Below, in pieces: positions 53,173 to 64,000 of a stretch of DNA of 64,000 bases. The stretch's first letter is position 1, and each line of letters opens with the position of its first letter. The notes beneath the pieces were generated by a model. It was not told where the DNA came from. It saw only the letters and a program-made list of their open reading frames with translations, and did no database searches. Made by a program: the position numbers and the translations under genes. Source of the DNA: Apostichopus japonicus (taxonomy: Eukaryota > Echinodermata > Holothuroidea > Aspidochirotida > Stichopodidae); NCBI RefSeq assembly GCF_037975245.1, contig NC_092568.1, forward strand, positions 29,452,001 to 29,516,000. Reading direction: 5' to 3'.

Positions 53173-54599
53173 GTTCCTCCAGATTAAACCCTCTCACGCC
53201 GCTTCTGTCGAATCCTGCAATACATTATTCAATCGTCAACGACTCTCGTTTGTCATTAACCCCTGGAAGTCTTTGAAATTAAATTACATCCACAAAAATA
53301 CTAAATTGGAATGACAGGGTAAACGAATGGAATTGTTTTACTTAAGTTAGTTCATATCAGTTTAGATATAAGTCGATGGTTTGTATAAAGTTTTTTATTT
53401 TCGTTCCAGGTCTTTTGTTTCTGTCTTACCCCTCCCTCGCCACATCTATCCCACCCCCTCTTCCACTGATCATTTTCACTCTTTGCAACTCCCCACCAAA
53501 AAAAAAAAAAAAAAGTGCATTGGGAGGTCAGTTTTCAGTGTCTTGTTCACGATAGTTGTAGCCTAAAGTGACTTCATCTGGTTTAACTTCTTTTTTTTTA
53601 AACATTTGATATTTTCAGCTTTCTGAGTCCATTGAATTTAAGCAGTAGCACATTTATTAATCTTAACGTTTTGTTATTTTTTTATTCAGACCTTACAAAC
53701 AAAGTTCTTTTCCTTCAATTGATATTACATACGAGGAATAAATGTCACATTTGTATTGATGTGAAAGAACGAGTCCTTACGCTCGATAAGTAAAAGATTT
53801 TCAGGCTCGATGCGCACACAATAGTTTAATTTTCATTGATGCCTAAAAGTACTGATTTCGACTCTATCAACGACCTTCGGGCAGGCATAGGCCTATATAT
53901 ACACATACAGAAACATATAAGAACAGCTATACGGTATACAAGTAAATGAGTTTGTAGCCTTTTCAAGGACTTCTTCGTGGGTTATAAATTCTTTTTTTTT
54001 TTATCGCAGTTTTTTTTTTTTTATAGGAGTGTATACATTTCAATCATCAAATTTATCGACTGATAGAAGATGGTGATCGTACATTGAACAAGAACAGCTT
54101 TTCGCTGTCATTGAAAAAAAAAAAAATCTTTTTTTCTTTTCTTGACATGCATGTTATTCCCTTTAATATGTTCAATGCTCACGAAGAGACGGTCTTAAGA
54201 AATTATGCGCGAGACGAAACCTTTGTCCCTTTGAGTATTTTATGTTGTGTACTTTATGCAAACAATCAGGACAATTAAGCAAATATTTCAGGCGAATATC
54301 ATTTAAAAATTGAAAAATTCTAAGAATACAAAGCGTGATCCATTCAAACTAGGTCCGATGGGAGTTTGCCTTGTGGGGTAGACATGCATGATAATAATAC
54401 TTAATGATCATGATAATAGAACCCCCAAAAATGGGAGGGGGAATAAAGCTGTTGTCATGATTTATTAGATTCAAAAGAAGACGTATTAATTACATGATAT
54501 GCATCCTCATTGTTTAGACGAACGTGGTATAGTTTTGTTCAAGACAATTGCTTAGCACGTGCATATGCACGTATAGTTTGCATATAGAGGCGCCGTGAG

Positions 54600-57130
54600 T
54601 AACAACCATTTTGACCATCGGTGTCGGGGTGCTGTTGAACTATATAACAATGCTAAGTAGGTCTATAAACAGTATAGGTATATGTAACAAGATAAATGTA
54701 GGCAGTACTAAATACCGAAAGACAATACCTATTGTACTTCCAAAGGCGATACACTTGACACCAGAAACTACTTCCAAGGCAAATGTAGACATAAAGTCCT
54801 GTACCGACGTTAATGCTAACAGTCTTATAGTGATACTTTAATACTCTCATACTAATGCTAAATGTGCAATACTAGTGGTCTTAAACTCAGTAATGTGGAT
54901 AGTCTCATACGAATATTACAAGTCCTATACTAATGATTATTCTAATAGCCTTATAGTAATACTAATAATCTCATACTAATGCTAAACGAGCAATACTAAC
55001 TGTCTAAAACTAATGTGGATAGCCTCATACGAATATTACAAGTCCTATACTAATGATTATTCTATAGCCTTATAGTAATACTAATAATCTCATACTAATG
55101 CTAAACGAGCAATACTAACTGTCTAAAACTAATGTGGATAGTCTAATACGAATATTACAAGTCCTATACTAATGATTATTCTAATAGCCTTATAGTAATA
55201 CTAATAATCTCATACTAATGCTAAACGAGCAATACTAACTGTCTAAAACTAATGTGGATAGTCTAATACGAATATTACAAGTCCTATACTAATGATTATT
55301 CTAATAGCCTTATAGTAATACTAATAATCTCATACTAATGCTAAACGAGCAATACTAACTGTCTAAAACTAATGTGGATAGTCTAATACGAATATTACAA
55401 GTCCTATACTAATGATTATTCTAATAGCCTTATAGTAATACTAATAATCTCATACTAATGCTAAACGAGCAATACTAACTGTCTAAAACTAATGTGGATA
55501 GTCTAATACGAATATTAGAAGTCCTATACTAATGATTATTCTATAGCCTTATAGTAATACTAATAATCTCATACTAATGCTAAACGAGCAATACTAACTG
55601 TCTAAAACTAATGTGGATAGTCTCATACGAATATTACAAGTCCTATACTAATGATTATTCTAATAGCCTTATAGTAATACTAATAATCTCATACTAATGC
55701 TAAACGAGCAATACTAACTGTCTAAAACTAATGTGGATAGTCTAATACGAATATTACAAGTCCTATACTAATGATTATTCTATAGCCTTATAGTAATACT
55801 AATAATCTCATACTAATGCTAAACGAGCAATACTAACTGTCTAAAACTAATGTGGATAGTCTAATACGAATATTACAAGTCCTATTTTAATGATTATTCT
55901 AATAGCCTTATAGTAATACTAATAATCTCATACTAATGCTAAACGAGCAATACTAACTGTCTAAAACTAATGTGGATAGTCTAATACGAATATTACAAGT
56001 CCTATATTAATGATTATTCTAATAGCCTTATAGTAATACTAATAATCTCATACTAATGCTAAACGAGCAATACTAACTGTCTAAAACTAATGTGGATAGT
56101 CTCATACGAATATTACAAGTCCTATACTAATGATTATTCTAATAGCCTTATAGTAATACTAATAATCTCATACTAATGCTAAACGAGCAATACTAACTGT
56201 CTAAAACTAATGTGGATAGTCTAATACGAATATTAGAAGTCCTATATTAATGATTATTCTATAGCCTTATAGTAATACTAATAATCTCATACTAATGCTA
56301 AACGAGCAATACTAACTGTCTAAAACTAATGTGGATAGTCTAATACGAATATTACAAGTCCTATTTTAATGATTATTCTATAGCCTTATAGTAATACTAA
56401 TAATCTCATACTAATGCTAAACGAGCAATACTAACTGTCTAAAACTAATGTGGATAGTCTAATACGAATATTACAAGTCCTATATACTAATGATTATTCT
56501 AATAGCCTTATAGTAATACTAATAATCTCATACTAATGCTAAACGAGCAATACTAACTGTCTAAAACTAATGTGGATAGTCTAATACGAATATTACAAGT
56601 CCTATACTAATGATTATTCTATAGCCTTATAGTAATACTAATAATCTCATACTAATGCTAAAGCGAATATGAATAGATCTATGCTAATGTTAATAGTAAT
56701 AGTCTTATTGTCATACCAATATAATAATAATGCTAAAAGTGCAATACTAGAGATATGATGCATGCGTGTAGTCTAATACGAATGTTATCTGGTACTACTA
56801 CACTATCACTGATAATAGAACGTAATGCTAATAATATAATATTAATGCTTAAGTCAATACTTATTCTTGTAGTTTAATATGAACAGTAATAGCTTATGTT
56901 AATAATATCATACAAATATTAATAATCCTAATACTAATGTTAGTAATTTAATACAACTTCTAATAGTCTCATACTGAGTAATTAGTACTACCACTAATAA
57001 TCTAACAGAGATAGTTGAATATCGTACTTATACTACATAGTTTAGAATGGATGGAAATACTAATAATAGTATACTGATACTAATAATAATATTAATACTA
57101 ATACTGATACAAATATTCGTAGTCATATTC
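54600..57130. repeat. Satellite-like tandem array, unit about 120 bp, about 15 copies
   Basis: Units are 119-122 bp between about 54855 and 56660. Each contains GCTAAACGAGCAATACTAAC, TGTCTAAAACTAATGTGGATAG and AATCTCATACTAATGC. Internally each unit is built from shorter TACTAAT-like motifs. Units differ mainly by TCTAATAG versus TCTATAG and by TATACTAATG versus TATATTAATG or TATTTTAATG. The flanks out to about 54600 and 57130 contain increasingly degenerate TAATACTAAT motifs. Non-coding. Confidence 0.95.
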
Positions 57131-58005
57131 ATATATATACATATGCATATTCATTCAAACATTCGAAAAAACGAAGTCAATTGTATAAGTTTTATCACTT
57201 TTAACTTTTGAGAAACATTTCTTTTGACATCTTAGGCTTATCATTGAAATTGGCTGGACTATTTAGTCTAACACAGTGCGACCACTGCATCCTCATATTG
57301 GCTTTAGTTATAGACGTCGTATATTCCTTTTTTAATCGTCATAAAAATAGAAGTATTGTTTTGATTATGAGGTGTGGTTGTGGATGAATTAAAAGATGCA
57401 AAACAGAAGTTCCACTCATATTAATATCGGGAAAACCTACACCTAATTTCTCATATCCACATACACAAGAAAAACCTTTCAATTTAGGTGTCCAGTTTTT
57501 GGCCTATGTGGCTTTTCTTCTTCTTTTGTTCCTTTTTCTTCCTTTCTTCTTTTGATGCATCTGCCATTGTATCGAAAAGATTTTCGTGAAATAAAGTGAA
57601 GCGATTCCATTACGGCTTAATATCTTTGATAATAACATATTGATCCCACTCTTCATTCTATTCAATTCGTTTACAGATGGGTAATATTTTCCAATCAATA
57701 TTCTTGAATAAGGATGCTATAACTGATATGTGAAAGTTTAATATAATATATATAGCTGTCTTAATCTGCCTTTTACCCTCTTTGTTTGTTAGTGTGATAT
57801 AGATCACCGGTAAAAAAAAAATGACGAAATGACTAAAAAAAAATTAAACTTAAATATAAAGATAGTACAAATGAAATGCATGCATGTGATTTATTATATG
57901 GAGATGAGGGGTCGAGAAATCAACACAAATCTCCCCGGTTCATCTTTAACCAGCGACATTTGTGCATACCCGTAACCAAGCCGGGACACATGGGACCGTC
58001 CCCCA
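57131..58005. other. Intergenic, no gene seen
   Basis: AT-rich sequence between the satellite and a MITE; nothing supportable. Confidence 0.5.
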
Positions 58006-58411
58006 GTGCATACCATAGGCGTAGGAGGCGGGGGGGGGGGTCTGGGGGGCTGCAGCCCCCAACCAAAACATAATGTGAAAATTCGGGCAATATGCTGAGA
58101 ATTTTTCGGGCACCTACTGAAAGAAAAATAATTTGCAATGTGTTTTTCAATGGTTAAACTGATATTATTATTACCATTATTATTGTAACGACTTCCCCAA
58201 TAATTATAACCAATATGGAAAGGTAATAAACACGGCTAATGGTTGTATGTTATTGGCATGCGATTATAATAACCGATGCATGCTTATATGATATGCACAT
58301 TAACATGTTGAAAGCGCGCGGAGCGCAGGAAAAATTCTAGTTATATTTTTCGGGCAAGTCGTTACAGCCCCCCCCCCAATCAAATTGAGCTCCTACGCCT
58401 ATGGTGCAGAC
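58006..58411. mobile_element. hAT-like MITE, 390 bp
   Basis: Terminal inverted repeats CATAGGCGTAGGAG (58014) and CTCCTACGCCTATG (ending 58403) enclose 390 bp. Flanks GTGCATAC and GTGCAGAC form an 8-bp duplication with one mismatch. The interior has a GGGGG/CCCCC foldback near each end and the motif GCGCGCGGAGCGCAGG. CA(T/G) termini plus an 8-bp duplication fit hAT. No transposase. Confidence 0.85.
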
Positions 58412-58863
58412 TACTGTGCCCCCCCCCCACCCACATCCTCCCTCCCATCTGTGCCACTAGCTACGAAGGTTACAGGACACACAAGTAGTTCAGAATTCCT
58501 TGCTACTGGCCTGTATTTACATTGTTATGACCAAAGTCATACCAAGCATTCTGGTTTACTAAGTGGTAAACAAAGATCAAAGAACTAGAACGTAGTGTTT
58601 CTTAAACTACCGAAAAATATGCACAAATACGACAGAAAAACGCAAAAGAAATCACAGGGTTACCAATGGCAGAAAAATGTCATTAAATTAGTAGGAAACA
58701 AACTTTTCTGCATAGAATCAAACTGTGAATGACTTGTGACACACAAAGCTTATAAAACCCAACTGAAAAGCCACTTTAAGAGCTCGGAGATGTGATAGTT
58801 AACGAGGGCAGTATTGCAGCTAGAAGCTTGTACGTATGGGATGACGTGTCCAAAATAGATATT

Positions 58864-58966
<103 letters not shown>

Positions 58967-59035
58967 TAACAAAGATTCAGATGTTCACTTCCTGTTGCAT
59001 ATGTATATATATATTTTTATATATATATATATGTG

Positions 59036-60455
59036 TAAGTGAGTGTAGCCTAAGTGTGTGTGTGGAGGATACAGCGGAAGGGAGTGGAGTGGCAGGTATA
59101 GGGACAAGGACAGGAGAGCAGGTGGGGGGGGGTGGGGTCTTCCCGGGGTACTCATGAAGACGTTTTTTGATTAGTTTTCACAGACTAGTCAGAGATTCGT
59201 AATTATTCAAACAGTACTCACCGTTCTTCTTACGTATATAGGCATATACTGTACATGCGTGGAGGAACTATGTGTGTGCTTGCAATGACATTTGACCGCG
59301 ACGTGCTATAGTTTTCCCCCCACCGGGCGCATCACGTAAAAAGCAAACGTATAGTGCTAACTCGGCATGGATCGGCCCAAGAAGATAAACAGTTCACTAA
59401 TTAATGCATGAAGTATCCATCACACTCATTAACGAAGCCTTTCCAAGAAACTGTTCGTCCATGGAGCGGATGCACTTTATTCATTAAATGTTATGAAGCT
59501 TTAACGGAGTGTTCTAACTGAATGAAGGTACATTTTAATTATAACGTTACTGGAGGGAAAAAAAATCAACTCTGTCGAGGAAAATAAATATTCTAATTAA
59601 AATTTAAAGAGTTTTTCAAAAACGGACAAATTGGAAATATGATCTTTTTGAGATTCTCTTCTGCTCCTAAACAAATTGGTGTTAAATCTCATTTGACCAT
59701 TATATATGTATATGTCGGTCGACTATTTCAAGATTTTTTTCAATTTATTTTTTAACAAAGTGTAAAGAATCGTAGTTTTCAAAAGTGAAATGTTTTTATT
59801 TCTTTCATTTCCAAAACACTTAAATGTCCCGTGAGCCCTCATTAGTGCCCTTACACATAGTCGAGTTGTCTCATTAAAAACAATACATACACATAATGAA
59901 ATACGAATTGCTTTAATTAAACAATCTATGGATGGCTCCAAATTCTGATATAGCCTCGGAATTTAAAGTAAATAATAGTATTTTATTTACAAAAACGTCA
60001 GATGCAAATGCAGACTCAAACCTGATGCACGACGAACTTAATACCTAGTTATTATCAAGAAGTTTTTCATTATTAATTGAAATTTGTCAAGTTATATAGC
60101 AATTATGGAATAATGATAATGAAAGGTTGTCTTAACAGACGGTGTCGGGTTTGATTATTTCTAGAACGCTCTTTAACAAGATAAAAAGAGAAGAGAAAAA
60201 AAGAACCAAAATAGATAAATGGATGGACGAACGGACGGACGGATGGACGAGCGGACGGGTGGACGGATTAATAATTTTCAGATCGTGACTTTGGTACAAC
60301 GTTTGTGAATTATTTGCTTAAATTTCGTTTCATTTATTTATTTATATATTAACGGCTGTAATGGTTTGGAGGAAGGTAATATCTGATTGGTTTTTATACT
60401 GTCTTGTGGGCATGCGCAGGGTCTCCCCCTTATAGTTCAACGACTTCATAACAAT
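59036..60455. other. Intergenic, no gene seen
   Basis: AT-rich, with a poly-G tract near 59125 and, at 60224-60268, a degenerate GGAC tetranucleotide array. No supportable exon. Confidence 0.5.
60224..60268. repeat. Degenerate (GGAC)n microsatellite
   Basis: ACGGACGGACGGATGGACGA and variants thereof; a purine-rich tetranucleotide array. Confidence 0.8.
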
Positions 60456-60750
60456 GCTGTGGCCGACTGGACAAAGGCGGTGTGGTATCTGAAGCAATGA
60501 AGCTTAGCAATCGGGAGGTTCGGGGTTCGATCCCGGGCCGGGTCATGGTAAGGTGGGTTTTTTTTGTTGCATTTAAGAGCAATCTACGGTTTTCCCATCT
60601 GACTTTCTAAATTGAAAAGATATTACAATGTTGAATTGGAAGCCATCGGATGTGAATGTTGTAATCCATAAGCCCTTGCTGGCTGCTCCCACATTCGAAG
60701 TCGCTAAGTGTCGTAAAAATAACTGCCTGTTAAAAAAGAAAGAAAAAAGA
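60456..60750 (+). mobile_element. tRNA-derived SINE
   Basis: The head has a polymerase III A box (TGGCCGACTGG, 60460-60470) and B box (GGTTCGATCCC, 60524-60534), with the tRNA-like stretch ending GGGCCGGGTCA at about 60545. The A box and the extra length between the boxes resemble Leu/Ser-type (class II) tRNAs. The body runs through TAAGTGTCGTAAAAATAACT and GCCTGTT to an A-rich tail (AAAAAAGAAAGAAAAAAG). It is too degenerate and lacks the stem pairing to be a functional tRNA. The target duplication is not obvious. Confidence 0.8.
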
Positions 60751-61381
60751 TTAAAAGTTGTAATTTAAGCAAAGTACCCAGTGAACTTTGACTCGTACAA
60801 GTAATTTTAGGTCTGTTGTTCACTGGAATTTAATATTCAATATTTGCCGCAGTAGACAAAATTCATCTATGTTTCTGCACGAATTGATTCAAGCTACATA
60901 AAATACGCTAAAGAGGACCGCATAACGCTATGACATATAGGCCCACATGTAAAGAACCACTGCAGTATATATAGCGTGAAGCGAATGTGATCTTTAGGAT
61001 AACAAACATTCTCTTGAAAGTGATTTTCAACATATATATTACTCCTATGGGTTCACAAGAAAGAAGAAATGCTCGGTCAATGGGAAATAATTCGATATTA
61101 CTGAATATTATGGCTAACCCCGGCCCACCCTCCCCTCTCCTCGGAATAATCTACTTTTCCATTTCAATATATATTTAAGATCTGGCATATATCGAACGAT
61201 TTGCTCAACCGTCCTAAATCTGTTTTTCTTACCTCACGTTGTCTCATTTTCGATATCTTAGCGTAGAAGTTTGAAGTTTCAAATGCATTTGAAATCACAG
61301 ATAAATTGTTTATAGACAGGTCAGTCTATAGATTTGTAAATAATGCAGAAAAAGGTAGCTATTTATGAAATGACCAATCAC

Positions 61382-61384
<3 letters not shown>
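60751..61384. other. Intergenic, no gene seen
   Basis: AT-rich sequence; only short chance frames. Confidence 0.5.
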
Positions 61385-61466
<82 letters not shown>

Positions 61467-61491
61467 TATATATATATATATATATATATAT
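61385..61491. repeat. (TA)n microsatellite, about 105 bp
   Basis: A TA array with one GA interruption near 61465. Confidence 0.97.
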
Positions 61492-61620
61492 GATCTCGAA
61501 TGATTAAATGTTGTATAGAATTGCACAGTTCTACAAATAAACAAGGGCGATGAAGTCGAGTCCGGTGGGTAGGGGCCATGGACAGGTCATGAAAACCTCA
61601 AAAGTACCCCTTTTTACAAA

Positions 61621-61800
61621 ATATGAAAGTGCCCTTTTGCAATTTAAAAAAAGTTCTTTTGTTGAAAAACATTCAAATACTAGAATATGTAGTACAAACT
61701 GCACAGGGGGTCCACTTTGTCGGGGCAGTTTTGGGTGATTTTGTGGTTTTCCCCTTCAAACCAAAGTTACGTGTACCACTGCCCTTAGAAGTATTTTGCC
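61621..61800. repeat. Dispersed repeat family R, copy 2
   Basis: Matches 52958-53172 in block order (GTGCCCTTTTGCAA, AGAATATGTAGTACAA, TTTGTCGGGGCAGTTT, GATTTTGTGGTTTTCCCC), in the same orientation. It is followed by a poly-C tract at 61799-61810. Confidence 0.6.
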
Positions 61801-61810
61801 CCCCCCCCCC

Positions 61811-63582
61811 AATCCATAAACTGAAATTTCAGTCTCACAGCATAGACTCAACGACCTGACGTCAAACTAGGTCAATTGTCATATTGACAATTGGACACAT
61901 TCTACTAGGAGCAGGGATACGGTGGAGGGTGGGGCGTCACCGTTTGAAAATGTGATCATAAAGACCTATAAATGCAATGATTATATAGCAGACATTTTAC
62001 TGATCTTTGGACACTCCCTCACCCCTTCTCACCCTCGTGCACCCTCTCACCCCTCCTCCTCTTACATCCCCTCACCCCCTTCTCGCCCTCTTACACCCCC
62101 TCCCCTCTCCCTCGAACTCGATAATCTTGTTCATATACGGTACTTTTCTTTCTACATCTTCTACTATACCTATAAGCAATAACACAACCGCCATCTTGTA
62201 TGCAATTCAGAAAAGGCTATATAAGAAAGCCTTGTCGTTAAACACTGGCAAGCAATAATTGATTCATTTATTAATGTAACGTTAATTTTGACTTGACAAG
62301 ACTCTTCGACCGAGGAGCCGAGGATTATGGTTCATTTCGTCTTATATGTTTACAAGAGGAACAATTAAAAATCAGTAATCGCACAAAATGAACTAAACTC
62401 AGGCTATGATTTTTTATGAGGTAGTAATAATCTTGAAGCGAGCGACTTTTTTTTTTTTTTAATAATGTAGAATCTCGAAGCCGTGGTTGCTTCTATCAAG
62501 ATTGATAATTTGTACACAATGATCAGTTTAAAGAAACACATGACGATAAGAAAACCTTTGTTGTTCATTTTAATTGTCTTTTATAGTGTTTAGAGATGAT
62601 CGGTTTCAAACTCACGTGTGCGGCCTTCGTACTCTCAGTAAGATGTATCTATTGAGACAGAAATGTTCCTTTGAATTGGCCATTCAAGTGATTCGACAAG
62701 TAATATATTAACTCAACATAATACGGTATAAACGAGGAGGTTTTCTGCTGTCTCTTTATATTATTACAATTTTTTTTTTGTTATTATTATCACCACAAGC
62801 ATTGTAAATATACTTTGAGGTAAATATATCTATTCTTAGAATTTTCTTATAAAGTTTCCATATTGATATTTTTTATCGTCATATGGCTTTATCACTGCTT
62901 TGCATATATGCCTATTATTAATAAAAATGAGCAAGGTTCAGTATGGCCTATATACGGTATACAAAGCAAATTTTGAAGGAAAATGTAGAGAGATCTTTCA
63001 GAAACAAATCATCTTTTTTGATGATTAATTTTGAAAGTGTCTAAATGGTTTGTATCGTATGACTAATTATTTCAGTTTTTAATATAATATTTCCGCCTAG
63101 ACGTCTGTATTCCAGAAAGAAAAAGAAAGAAGTAGGTATAAAATATTATTAAAAGTTATCGCGTCCTCATATATACTTGTAACGAACATAATTTATTATG
63201 TGCAAATAAAGATTTATTTTCAATATTGTATCCCGTCAATGAACATTTATGTTAATTATATCGTTTTCAATGTTATCTACATAAAAAAGAACAGCGAATC
63301 AAATTTTATGAGATGCAGGTAAACATTTACAGATTTACAGATATAAATCGAAGGTAACGTATACATGCGCATGTAGGGAATGGTTACCCCCCCCCCCAAC
63401 CGTGCACGGACTCCCATGGGGTTTATGCGAGACCTGGATATGAGTATAAAAATTAATTAGTAGACAGCATTACTGCCTTAAGGGAAAACACTTTCTTCAC
63501 CTTTTCCTTAGCTTATTCTATCCGAAACAACATTGTAAGTTACAGTAGAGTTATACTAGATTATATACTTTCTCTACTTCTA
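61811..63582. other. Intergenic, no gene seen
   Basis: Contains a CT-rich degenerate repeat at 62010-62110 (CACCCCTTCTCACCCTC-type units) and AT-rich sequence. No supportable exon. Confidence 0.5.

Positions 63583-64000
<418 letters not shown>

Noticed and set aside
54984-56680. CRISPR-like regular repeats
   Set aside because: Units are contiguous and homogeneous, without unique spacers, in a eukaryotic genome: a satellite array.
60456-60545. Functional tRNA gene
   Set aside because: A and B boxes are present, but the acceptor and anticodon stems do not pair convincingly and the sequence continues into a SINE body with an A-rich tail.

Overview
The window is eukaryotic nuclear DNA. It is AT-rich, with many short exons separated by GT-AG introns, no bacterial-style ORF packing, and abundant DNA-transposon remnants, microsatellites and homopolymer G/C tracts. 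The two recognisable genes are closest to animal HEATR5B and TATDN3. Together with the repeat style (cut-and-paste MITEs, a tRNA-derived SINE, long TA arrays) this suggests an invertebrate deuterostome, most likely an echinoderm. That placement is an inference; there is no rRNA or mitochondrial marker here to confirm it.

Layout. (1) 390-16541, plus strand: the last 23 coding exons (1366 residues plus a partial codon) of a HEATR5-family HEAT-repeat protein. Its 5' part lies outside the window. Every exon junction keeps the frame to the stop. One exon end has been amplified, with its splice donor, into a ~73-bp minisatellite (4742-5835), and another intron holds a small retro-inserted transcript with poly(A) and a 12-bp target duplication. 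(2) 16542-20720: 3' flank or 3'UTR with a G-rich minisatellite. (3) 20721-25583: two copies of an unassigned DNA transposon family whose ends carry inverted arrays of a 22-bp motif. Each is flanked by its own 8-bp target duplication, and the first contains a nest of further elements. (4) 26404-27028: a possible small two-exon gene of unknown function. (5) 30497-36494, minus strand: a complete eight-coding-exon TATDN3-like TatD-family gene (274 residues) with all expected metal ligands and one GC-AG intron; a non-coding first exon probably lies near 37220. (6) 40611-42476: a second copy of the nested element found at 21.6 kb. (7) 42.5-64 kb: no gene that I can support. This part holds satellite DNA (54.6-57.1 kb), a CCCTCCCCT array, hairpins, a hAT-like MITE, a tRNA-derived SINE and several long TA arrays.

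The two identified genes converge (HEATR5 on plus, TATDN3 on minus) and have unrelated known roles: AP-1 clathrin adaptor trafficking and TatD metal-dependent nuclease activity. I see no novel enzymatic or defence system. The most unusual structures are the splice-donor-bearing minisatellite with three-unit periodicity and the nested transposon group, for which the window itself supplies an empty site.
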